A stretch of 64,000 nt of DNA, taken from Nothopassalora personata. Taxonomy: Eukaryota > Ascomycota > Dothideomycetes > Mycosphaerellales > Mycosphaerellaceae. The translations under genes were made by a program, and so were the position numbers. The notes below the pieces were generated by a model. The model was not told the DNA's origin and searched no databases. It saw only the letters and a program-made list of their open reading frames with translations. Below, one piece after another: positions 46,878 through 56,884 of this stretch; the first letter of the stretch is position 1; the number at the start of each line of letters is the position of its first letter. The stretch is taken from assembly GCA_033816765.1 (NCBI GenBank), contig CM066292.1, positions 1,550,001 to 1,614,000 on the forward strand, written 5' to 3'.

Positions 46878-47286
46878 TGTTATTGTCTCGTTCTAGGGCT
46901 AGTCTTAAAAGAGAGATAAGTTAAGTCACGTAGCGGTATTATTCTTTAGAGAGGCTAAAGCAAGCTGAGCGAAGATAAATGATTAGAGTAAGAGTTGTAT
47001 TCCAATTAGTAAGATAGTAACATAAGTTGAACGCATTAGAACCATAAGGGTTTCTAGCGTTCCTAAATACAAAGGAGATAGAGCGTTTACTCTCCGTACT
47101 CTCTATGCTCTCCATGCTCTCTCGAGATCACCGAGATCAACGAGATTAAGGAGATCACTTTAGTTACTCTCTCGGTTCCTTAGTTTTATTCCTACGGGTG
47201 AGAGAGCACTTCTCGGGCGGAAGCGCCTACTAATTGTAGAGGTCTAATTAGTTAGCTTCCTTTAGCCCTAGATTAGAACCGTAACA
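46878..47286 (-). mobile_element. GyB copy 2, 3' LTR (element orientation)
   Basis: 409 bp, TGTTATTG to CCGTAACA. Flanked on the left by ATAGG (46873-46877), repeated after the other LTR at 53945-53949: a perfect 5-bp target duplication. Minus-strand polypurine tract at 47287-47300 (AAAAGGGGGATAG). Confidence 0.95.
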
Positions 47287-47300
47287 CTATCCCCCTTTTA
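47287..47300 (-). promoter_or_regulatory. GyB2 polypurine tract
   Basis: Read on the minus strand this is AAAAGGGGGATAG, adjacent to the U3 edge of the LTR; it fixes the orientation of the element as right to left. Confidence 0.75.
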
Positions 47301-47361
47301 GCCTAGCTCTATCCTAGAGCTTCATAAGTCATGTTATACTTCCTTTTCGTGTCTCGTAACG

Positions 47362-47925
47362 ATGTCTTCTTCCTCCCAATCCAAATCTACCGCTCGCCGT
47401 AAGAAGAAAGCCTAGTAGATCTTTCGTGACGGCGATACCGCGATGCGTCCGTGTAATTCTTATTAAAAGGAGGGCCGTGTGTGTAAGGTGCACATCTCAT
47501 CTAGTCGCTGTTCTAAGTACTAGTAGCGGTATCTAAAGAGTTGTAATACGAGGGTAACCGAGGGCGAGTAGAAGCGCTTATCGCTTTAGCGGAAGAAATT
47601 GTTATAGGAACTAGATACCGCGAAGAGGATTCTTAGTAAAAGGCAGGATGCCTTAATGGAAGCGCATACAAAGGAAATGCGCCTTCGTAAGCAATTGGAT
47701 GCGGTTAATTAGAAGGTTACGGAGGGTCGTTCGTTAGAAGATCGGTTGTTACTAGACGAGGATCTAGGGGCGCACGAGTACGCTATAGTAGACGCGGATC
47801 CTAGTGCTCCTAATCTGTCCTTATCTCCTTGGACCTAGAGTACTATCGAAGGTCTTCCGGACAACTTCTAGCTTTCTCCTTCTAGCGAGACGGTGCCGTC
47901 GGTAGCTTAGCTGTCTCCTTCGTAA
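47362..47925 (+). pseudogene. GyB2 accessory antisense gene (Cys-rich, coiled coil)
   Basis: 188-codon plus-strand frame opposite to gag-pol. ATG at 47362 begins a Ser-rich basic start (SSSSQSKSTARRKKKA). Then comes a Cys-rich block with the spacing C-x2-Y-x5-C ... C-x2-Y-x6-C, where each Tyr is probably a changed Cys (RPCNSY, GRVCKVH, SSRCSKY, LKSCN). A charged helix of about 80 residues follows (RKKLL-ELDTAKRILSKR, KEMRLRKQLDAV, LEDRLLLDEDL), then a Ser/Pro/Leu tail. About ten internal TAG/TAA codons. Location between LTR and pol end, the same in GyB1, the old copy and, by motif, GyE. The paired Cys layout suggests zinc binding; the helix suggests dimerisation. I recall similar reading frames near fungal Gypsy elements but know no demonstrated function. 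Confidence 0.65.
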
Positions 47926-47965
47926 GGGTATTTATTTATAAGTTGTGTCCCTGTTCTTATTAATC

Positions 47966-48039
47966 GGCTAGGTAGCTTAGTAGTAGAGCGTAAGCTGTCT
48001 ATACTCTTGAGGTCGTGGGTTCGATTCCTACTCTAGTCG
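47966..48039 (+). other. tRNA-like sequence in GyB2
   Basis: Counterpart of 17764-17837: acceptor GGCTAGG with TCTAGTC, D arm GCTT/GAGC, T arm GTGGG-TTCGATT-CCTAC (one G-U pair), variable loop AGGTC. A box-like and B box-like sequences are kept better than neighbouring DNA. The anticodon loop is 9-11 bases. It sits 41 bases after the accessory gene and upstream of the pol end, same strand as the accessory gene. Confidence 0.55.
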
Positions 48040-48059
48040 TCCGTTTACTTAAAAGTTAC

Positions 48060-51000
48060 TATGTCTTATAGTGTAGTTACTTCTAAGTAAGCGCCGTTTT
48101 AATACTCCCGAATCTTCTACTAATAGTTTCGTAGGTTTTCTTTTAGTTCATAGGTATTTTCTAATTTGTCGTATCCCTTCCATTTAATAAGGTATCGCTA
48201 ACCCTTTTTACCTAGGATTTTTTCGACTTCAAATTCGTTTTCTACTTCCGGCTCGAAATGGAAGCTCTCTTAGCAAGGTGTTCTAGCGTCTACGGGTTCT
48301 AGCTTAGAGATATAGAAGACTAGGTGGATTTTTGCGTTAGGTAGTAGTCGTAGTCGATAGTTAACTAGTCCTACGACTTTGTCGATTAAAAATGGTCCGA
48401 CCTTAACGTAATCTAGTTTCTTAGTCTATCTTCTTATTCTCAAGTTTTTTGTAAGGAGATAGACCTTATCCCCCTTTTTTAGTAGAGGTGCCATTTTTCT
48501 CGTGTCCTGCCGTTATTAAGACAGTTTTCGTTATGCATCTTCGATCGCCTTACGTGTTTCTTTATGCACTTCCTTAAGAGTATCCGTCGTTACGATTGCT
48601 CTCTCGGCCTATAGATAGGATCTAGGTGTTCCGAATAGGTTAGGATCTTTACTAAAGTTCGCATAAAATGGCGTCGTTAAAGTTGTCTCCGATTTATGGT
48701 TGTTTAGTGCAATCTACGCTATTAGTAGTAATGAAACCCAGTTGTCTTATGCATAGTTAATGTAGTGTCGTAGGTATTGTTCTAGCGTTTAATTCATCCT
48801 TTCGGTTTATCCGTCTGTCTCCGGATAATATGCTATTAATAGCTTGTGTTTAATTCCGATCGTTCCCATAAGCGTCTTCTAGTAGTTTAATGTGAATAGC
48901 TTGTCTCTGTCCGTTATAAACGCTTAAGGGAATCCGTAGTATCGGATAAGTCTATCTAGTACGAGGTATCCGAGCTGCTCTACATTGTACGTTTCCGATG
49001 CAGGAATGAAGTATACGTATTTCGTAAGTCTATTAACTATAACTAGTATTATGTCGTATAGTTGTTTCGTAACTTAATCTCTTAACGGTAGGAGTTTCGT
49101 AATAAAGTCTATTATGACTTCGTCCTATGGTTTCGTCGGTAGTGTCCTAAACTGTAGGTGACCGTATTTTGTATGTCTCGTAGCCTTGTTTCGTTAGTAG
49201 TGTACGCATTGTTTAATGTAGCGTAACACCTTAAGTCTTATCTATAGAAATGAGAAACTACGTTATATTAGGTCTATAGTCTTTAAAGTTCTAGGGTGTC
49301 TATAAGTTAGTCCGTCGTAATGTTATCGTATGCATTCTTCTTCTCGATCCTTCGGTACTTAGTATTTCCCTTACGATATAGGGAACTGTTCGTCCTTATC
49401 GCCTAGTATCCGTACGATGTTATTAAATTCTCTCGTGTTTGTACTAAGACTTCCGTCGGGGTTTGTCTTTAATATCTTGTATTACACTAGTTCTTTTCCT
49501 TCTATGTAGTCGCTTCTTTAGCTTAGCGCGTCGGCGCGGCCATTCTCTCTTCCTAGAGTATATTTAATTTCGAACTTATACTGTCCTAGTAGCTCCGACT
49601 AGCGGGCTTGCCTTCGGGTAAGTTCTTTCGTCGTTATAAAGTACGTAAGATTCTTATAGTTAGAAAGAATCGTTAACTTTGGTAGGCCCTCGACATATAC
49701 TCTCTAATGTTATATAGTAGCAACAATGGCTAGAAGCTCTTTATCATAGATGTCGTAGTTCTATTTCGCTATAGTCATTTTCCGGGAGTAATAGGCTACT
49801 AGGTGTCTCTACCTATCGTGTGTCTATGTTAAACACGCGCCTATTACTATATTAGACGCATCGGTCTCGATGTGGACTTCCTTACTACCATCGAATAGTC
49901 GAAGCGTAGGGGCTGAAGCGCATTGTTCCTTAAGTTTCTTAAATGCTTTAATCTGTTCTTTTCCCTATTTCCAAGTGACGTCCTTTCTTGTAAGCATCGT
50001 TATTAGTGCTGCTATCTTTAAGTAGTCCTTAATAAATTTCCGGTTATAGTTCGCTAGTCTAAGGAATAATTGTACGTCCTTAACTGTTTTCGGTTCTAGC
50101 TGTTCTCTAATTAACTGTATCTTTGTAGGGTCGATCGTTATCCCTATAGTACTAATAATGAAGCCTAAGAATTTAACTTCTTTCTTATAGAATTCGCATT
50201 TTTCGGGTGCCGTCTTGAATCCTAATTGCGTGAGTCGTTCGAAGACGTCCTAGACTTGTCTTACGTGTTCCTATAGGGATCCTTTCGTATAGACCAGTAT
50301 GTTGTCTATGTAGGCGATAACGCATACGTCGAGTAGGTCTCTAAGTGTTTCGTTAATAAGGTCCTAGCAGGATGCGGGTGCGTTAGTTAATCCTATTAGC
50401 ATAACTAAGAATTCGTAAAGTCCGTATCTTATCCTAAAAGCGGTCTTCCATTCTTCTCCTTCCGCCATTCGTATAGCGTAGAAGGCATCTCGTAGGTTAA
50501 TCTTCGTGTACTAGTCTAATCCGGTTAATCTATCTTATGCTTCTTCGATGTTGGGTAGCGGGTATTGGTTCTTAATCGTAATCTCGTTTAACTTCCTATA
50601 GTCCTATACGAGTCGTAACTTCCCGTTTGCTTTTAGAACGAACATGCATAGAGTTCCTATACTTAAGGTGGATCTTCTTATCTATCCTTTAGCTAGCTTC
50701 TCCTTTAGCTATTCTCGTAGGGTCTATAGCTCTTTCTTAGTTATTTAATATAGGGGTCCCTATAGAGGCTCTTTCCCTAGCTAAATGTTAATCTTATAAT
50801 CTTATGGGCGGTGCTTAGGTAAGGCGGTTTTGCCTCTTTCCTCTTTAAAGAGTCGCGACTACTTGCGATACTCCTTAGGAATACTTAACTCTAAGATGTT
50901 AGTATTCTTCGATAGTGCGTTACTTCTATCACTTCTAGTGACTTCGTAACCCGGCGGCCCTACGCTAGTGTCTATCCCGGTCGAAGGTAGTTCTTCTATC

Positions 51001-53500
51001 CTTCTGTTCGGCGTAAGCTATATCTCGTTTAGCTATTTCCTTACCTTATCTACTAGTGAACGCTACTACTACGTCGGCTAAATGTCGATAACGCAATCGC
51101 ATTCCCTAAATGTAAGTACTCCTCTTCTCTAGTCGATTACTGGATTGTGCTTTCTTAACTAAGGCATACCTAATACTATGTTATGACTAGCTATATTAGT
51201 GACATCTAAGGTAATATTCTCGTAGTACTATTAGATAGCTAGTAGCAATAGTATCGTCTCCTATTCTACGCTAGGTAACGATAATCCGTTTACCGCGATT
51301 AACTCGTAACCCTATTTCTTCTTTAGGGTAGCTAACCCGTTTCTTCTTACGAAAGACTCGGAGATAAAATTCCCCGCTACTCCTAAGTCGATTATAACAC
51401 TAGTCTTATGTCCGTTAACGATTGCTTATGTCTAGAAAACTGTGTTTAATGTCGATGCATAAGCCTAAGTATTGCATAACTCCCTCCGGTCGCTTATTCC
51501 TAGGGAGCTAATCCTTTTCCCGAATAGTATGTAGCTCGCTATGCTTCGTGCCTAGAGGCTTCGGCTAGAACCTATAGCCCGTTGCCCTATGTCTACACTT
51601 GTAGTCTATTACGTTCCTAGATCTTCTACGTTTCTAAGTAGAGTGCGCGTGCGTGCTGCACTATGTTACGTAATTCATTCGATATAAATGTTCCTAACGG
51701 TATAAGATATCCGGTTCCTGTTATTCGGCTTCCTATTAGTAGTCGTTCTATAACGGCGGTTGCTAGATTCTCGGTCGTTTCTATAAGTGGGTATTCCTAG
51801 GCTATGCCTCGTAGGGTGTCGAGTGTCTTATTAAACTTAATGGAATGTAGCCTCCTTCGTCTACCTATCTTAGGTAGGAATTCCTCGTGCCTTCTTTATA
51901 GGTAGATAATTATGTCGTACAGTTTTTTAGGTGCATCTACCGTAAAGGTAAGTTGTTCGTTGTCGTCGTTAGTGTCGCTCTCTTCTCCTTCGGAGGAATC
52001 TTCTTCGCTTAATTCTTCCGGATCCTATTCTTCCTCGATGGTATCTAGCCCGGTGGTTTCTTAACTTTCTTCCTGTGGTTCTAGTAACCATGATCCGTTC
52101 TATCCTAGGTCCTGATTTTCTTTATCGCTTCTATCTTCGTTAAAGTAGGATTCATCGATGTCTACTTCTCGGAGCGTAGCGTCTTACCTATACGTCGCTC
52201 CTAGGGTTCCTCGTAGTTGCTAAGGCTAATACCCTACGCCTAACTTCGCGGCGTAGTGGATTTAACACGAGTCTTAGTAACAGAATCGCTAATGAAGGCT
52301 TCTATAACTATTTCGAGACTCGGATTCGATCTCGTAGTCGACTCTTCGTGTTATTATGTTAAACTGTCGTGGTTGGTTCTTCGCATTAAATGGAATGACT
52401 ACTATTTGCTACCTATAGTATCCTCCTCGTCCTTCTAAGGGGTCTAGGAGAGGCGTCGTGCATCTATTACTAGCTCTCTCCTCCACTCTCCGAGTATAGT
52501 CGGTATCTCCTCGAGATCTAACGCTACTCTTAGATTTACTAGTTCGGGGTTGCATTATATTAAACTGCTCGCGGCGCACTATATTCTTACCGCGGCAATC
52601 CCGCGCTATGTAGCCTTCCTTACTATAGGCATAACATGTGAGTTTTCCTTTTCCTTTAAAGGGCTTCTTTCCGTAGCCCCTACTCTTGTCGATCCTCCGT
52701 CCTCGTTAGGTAACGTCTAGTTCCATTAGCTGTGGTCTATAGTAGGGTTAGCTTTATCGTAAGAATTCTCCCTTCGTAACGTATCCTCCTAAGGGTCTAC
52801 GGTCCGGAGCATATCCTACTATTCCTCCTACTTTAGAGTCGTATTTCTTCTCCTAGTGTCGTTCCTAGAGCTAGTTATCGATGTTAATCGACGCCTTTAT
52901 TAGCTCTTCGAGGTTAGTAATCTGTCCCCCGTGTCTTATTAACTCGTCCTTAACGGAGTCCTTAAGTCTACGTCGGAACATAGTTATTAACGCCGTCTAG
53001 TCCTATCTAGTAATTTGTCCGTATTCTTCGAATTTAGCGGCATACTCTAAAGTAGACGTCTTCTACTTTAGGTGTTGAATGATTCGTATAGCCTGTTAGA
53101 CTTCGTTCGAGGTTCTAAAGATCGATTTCATCTTCTCTTTAAAAAGGGTGTAGCTCCTAAACATTCTAGTGGGGTCTAATCGTCCTATACCTTTAAGGTA
53201 TTCCTTAAGGTAAGGTTTGATCTAGTTCTACGCACTTCTACGAAGGTACGTAATGGCGAAGATAGTTCTTTTATCGGCATCGACTAGGTTGAACATAAGG
53301 TACATATCCATCTAATTAATCCAGTCGTCGAACTTAGCCCTGTCTCTATAGAAGAGGTCTAGCTTAGTAGCCTTAACGTCGTTCTTCCTTGGAGTAGGCT
53401 CGTTATCGTCATTAGACTCATCGTCCTTCGTAGTGGTCTATTGTAGTAGCGCACGGCGGATGCTTCCTACTTCGCTAGGGGCGGGTGTTTCCCTACTAGC
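48060..53500 (-). pseudogene. GyB2 gag-pol relic (Ty3/Gypsy with chromodomain)
   Basis: Minus-strand polyprotein, read from right to left. Gag lies at about 53470-52650. The zinc knuckle near 52640-52590 reads CYAYSKEGYIARDC, with Cys and His changed to Tyr. Protease near 51430-51350 has AGNFIS. RT (50760-50000) has its active site YIDN instead of YIDD near 50300. RNase H runs to about 49560, integrase 49500-48270, and the chromodomain 48260-48140 (EFEVEKILGKKG, YLIKWKGYDKLENTYEP). Stops are TAA/TAG; it is inactive. Complete length and intact ends make it the reference GyB copy in this window. Confidence 0.88.
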
Positions 53501-53535
53501 TGCTTAAGTAGCGCTTATCCTAAGGGCGTTTAAAG

Positions 53536-53944
53536 TGTTATTGTCTTGTTCTAGGGCTAGTCTTAAAAGAGAGATAAGTCAAGTTACGTAGCGGTATTAT
53601 TCTTTAGAGAGGCTAAAGTAAGCTAAGCGAAGATAAATGATTAGAGTAAGAGTTGTATTCTAATTAGTGAGATAGTAACATAAGTTAAACGCATTAGAAC
53701 TATAAGGGTTTCTAGCGTTCCTAAATACAAAGGAGATAGAGCGTTTGCTCTCCGTGCTCTCTATGCTCTCTATGCTCTCTCGAGATTACCGAGATTAACG
53801 AGATTAAGGAGATCACTTCAGTTGCTCTCTCGGTTCCTTAGTTTTATTCCTACGGGTGAGAGAGCACTTCTCGGGCGGAAGCGCCTACCAATTGTGGAGG
53901 TCTAATTGGTTAGCTTCCTTTAGCCCTAGATTAGAACCGTAACA
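53536..53944 (-). mobile_element. GyB copy 2, 5' LTR (element orientation)
   Basis: 409 bp direct repeat of 46878-47286, with some substitutions between the two, so the insertion is not recent. Followed by the ATAGG duplication (53945-53949) and the continuation of GyA. GyA copy 1 has the empty site at 23502-23506. Confidence 0.95.
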
Positions 53945-54335
53945 ATAGGAAAAGACTAGCTCCTAGTCGAAAGCTAGAACTAGGAGATAAAGAAGTACTA
54001 GTAAAGGGGTAGAATGTAGTTAAGAGTTCTATAAATAGGAATCTTATATATACCGACGTACTCCTAAACGAAAGTTATAGAACGTTTACCCTTATCGATA
54101 AAGGATATATATACTACGCTATAATTAACGGAGACCTAGCGAAAGACCTCGGTCTTACGTATATTAGTAACGAGAGCCGCAAGGCTATAGGGTTTACGAA
54201 GGCGATGCGGAACTCGATCGAAGGAGTAGTCGCCTTCCGTATAGAAATTGCCGGGATCTACTAGGTAGTTTATGCTTACGTCGTACCTAATCTAGACTTC
54301 CCTATAATCCTAGGGAACCCGTAGAAGGCGTATAA
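53945..54335 (+). pseudogene. GyA copy 2, protease part
   Basis: Continuation of GyA between the GyB2 and GyC insertions, colinear with 23502-23892. Contains the retroviral-type aspartic protease region (LIDKGY near 54091, probably from a D-x-G site; LDFPIILGNP near 54293). Stops TAA/TAG. Confidence 0.72.
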
Positions 54336-54531
54336 TGTCACGAGACAGCACTTTCACTCACTGCCCCGCGACACGTCATCGGTCGCAGCCCCGCGCGCTA
54401 GCGGCCGCTAGCGCCCGCTAGCTTACTTCGCGTTCCCTTATCTTCTCGCGCGTACCTTCGACCTCTTAGATAGCTCGCGTAACTACATATGTCTCTACCC
54501 GTACCTATAGTAGTCCCTCTCGCCCGTGACA
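54336..54531 (+). mobile_element. GyC 5' LTR
   Basis: 196 bp, TGTCACGAGACAG to CCCGTGACA, identical by eye to the 3' LTR at 61377-61572. Flanked by TATAA (54331-54335), repeated at 61573-61577. Contains a perfect 20-bp palindrome centred on GCGGCCGC (54395-54414). CA and TG are intact in the LTR. Confidence 0.97.
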
Positions 54532-54634
54532 GTTAGTTACGCCTTTCTTCAAAGCAGAGAGCTGACCTCTGCGCGACACCGACACCGAGAACCGCCAGGA
54601 CGCGCGACCAAAGTCCGCGACACGACCCGACTTT
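54532..54634 (+). promoter_or_regulatory. GyC leader with possible self-priming site
   Basis: The primer-binding region right after the LTR does not start with TGG, so it does not fit an ordinary tRNA primer. TAGTTACGC (54534-54542) is the reverse complement of GCGTAACTA inside the LTR (54477-54485), a 9-base match that would fit self-priming as described for Tf1/sushi-type elements. Chance is not excluded. Confidence 0.35.
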
Positions 54635-56878
54635 ATGGACAACGAACAGCAACAGCAACCGCCCTTCTTAAGGTAGCGCCGACAGCGCGAACGCGAGTCC
54701 TCCATTCCAGCAGAGCTGCTGAATAGAGGCGCCGATGACCCAGAACTTTAAGCACACGTACGATCTATGCTAAGCCCAGGAGACCGTGACAACATGCATC
54801 CGGATCGCCTCACGCGTATCCAGCAAGACCAGCAAGAGGGTAAGGGAAACATGTCGCCACCAGGCGGCATAGGCAAGTCTCCTCTCTCTCAAGTACAGAC
54901 TCATTAATCCCAAACCCAACCACTCGAAACGCAAGATACCATGCGAGCCGAGTCGCAGTCGCAACAGCCTGCCGAGTCTTCCACACGACCAAGCAGCCGG
55001 CGACAAGGTAAGCAGCCAGTTGAGGACACTAACTTGTCCGGCTACGAGGATGATGGGCAAGGCATCGACTTGACCTCTGCCCACGACCCAGATGCACCAC
55101 CACGATTCGATGCGATCGACCGCGATAACGCCGAATTCACATACGATCCCGCCAACTATCGACTCGCCGACGCCACTGCGTTCCAGAGACAAGTCAACCT
55201 ACGCCCGGTCACGATCTACCTCAGCGTCAAGAGTACAGTGGACGGATACGCTAAGCTTAAGACGGCCTTCAACTCTAACCGCGAACTCACAAAGCGATAT
55301 CGTGAGGAACGCAACGCAGCATTACAAGAGCGGGATGAAGCAGAAGAGAGGCTCGAAGAGGCCAAGAATGCTATCGACATCATTACCCAGGATCGCGACG
55401 AGATCGTGCAGGAGCGAGACGAACGAGACGCCGATGCAAAAACCCACGAGGAGCGCGTGCGCCAACTCGAGGATGAGCTCAAGAACGAGGACAGGATTCC
55501 CGAGGACTACATGTTGAAGGCCACTCACAAGCGTATCACTAACGAGTTGTCTAACCGCATTACTACAGCAAATGGCAACCTCGACCAGGCAGAAGATGAG
55601 CTCGAGCAGTATAAGAACGAGGTCAACGAGCTGAAGAACGAGATTGTGCACCTCAAGACACAAGCTCGCCTGAACGAGTCGACCGAGCGACCCCGTACCT
55701 TCCACGAACAGCTTAAGCATTAACGCCGTCGAGACCAAGGTCACCAAGAACGCGACCCTAGCTTAGACGGATTCCCACAGGCTGGCGCTCGCCGTTCTCA
55801 GACACCAGCAGGTCAGGCTCGGCAAGATCGTGACAGACCTCGCACTGAACACGATCGACGCCGTGAGCGCCATGCTTCGGTCCTAACACACAAGACCGAC
55901 AACACTACCACGTTCGCGCAAGAACCTGACAAGCGCTTCCCTCATCCCAAGGAGTTCGACAACACTGCTAAATCCCCATCCTATAGGGACTGGAAGGACA
56001 GCTGCAAGGACGCCATCAGCGCAAGATACACACCTCAGACCCCGTGTATTGACATCTTCAACTACATCAAGCGTCACACCTCCGGTACGCCCAAAGACAT
56101 CTTCTTGCTTGCAATCGAGAATGACTCTTGGGGCTCGCTAGAGGACATGTGGGACGAGCTGGACGAGAACTTCGGCGAGAACCCGCGTGACGTTGCACTC
56201 AAGGCAGGCCGCGAGCTTATACAGCTCCGCCAGAAGAAGAATCAAGAATTTGCCGAGTACATCATCGAATACCGCCGCCTATCGGCTAAAGCAGGTGAGA
56301 AGCTGGTTACATACAAGCTATGGATCAGCTTGAACGAGTTCTGGATGCGCAAGATGGAGGATCACCAACTGCTCGAGAACTTCTCTGAGTTCTGCCGCAT
56401 TGCTAAGGACAAGGAGGAAGCCTGGAACACACTGAAGAGCATGCACGGCAAGAACAACGAGAACAAGGACAAGGACAAGGACAACGCCAATGCCGGCCAG
56501 CAGAACAACCGTCGTCAGCAGGGCAACGGCGGCCAGCAACAGCAGCAAGGTGGTTCTGGCTCCGGCGGTTAGCGCACACCACTCACCAACAACACGCTCA
56601 CTATCACCACGCGAAGCCAGAACACAGGCCCTGCCGTCCGCATCATCCCTCGCAAGTACGGCAACCTGCCTAAGCTCACCGACGAAGTCCGCGACCAGTG
56701 CCGCCGTAAAGGCCGATGTTTCCGCTGTCGAGAGCCTAACCACACCGGCCTCGACCCCGTGTGCATTCTTCACAACTCGCGTGGCAAGTGGCGCACTGGC
56801 GATGTCGATCGAGAGACCCCAATCGCCCTTAACGCCATGACCGATGCACCGGCCCTTCCCATTAAAGCAGCTCCTTAG
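54635..56878 (+). pseudogene. GyC gag
   Basis: One continuous frame of about 747 codons from ATG 54635 (MDNEQQQQPPF start, common in fungal Gypsy gag), broken by stops at 54674, 54749, 54905, 55721 and 56570; 56876 may be another or the true end. An ATG at 54941 begins the longest open piece (260 codons). Regions: Gln/Ser-rich start; a long charged coiled coil at about 55250-55710 (REERNAALQERDEAEERLEEA); a capsid/retrotransposon-gag domain at about 55930-56440 (KEFDN, YRDWKDSCKDAI, LRQKKNQEFAEYIIEYRRL); a Gln/Gly-rich linker; and a zinc knuckle at 56717-56764 of the unusual form C-x2-C-x4-H-x6-C. It would coat the genomic RNA. The stops make it non-functional without readthrough. Confidence 0.88.
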
Positions 56879-56884
56879 GGAAAT
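56878..56884 (+). promoter_or_regulatory. Candidate -1 frameshift site GGGAAAT between GyC gag and pol
   Basis: Gag and pol are in different frames and pol is -1 to gag. The heptamer is in the correct phase (G GGA AAT in the gag frame), followed by a gag-frame TAG at 56888 and preceded by TAG 56876, which may be a mutated CAG or TGG. After a -1 slip the pol frame continues. No RNA structure downstream was evaluated. Confidence 0.4.

Noticed and set aside
54770..55192. Minus-strand 140-codon frame across GyC gag, and similar ones at 55322-55747 and 56318-56773
   Set aside because: Antisense shadows of gag, whose own frame has clear domains and codon continuity.
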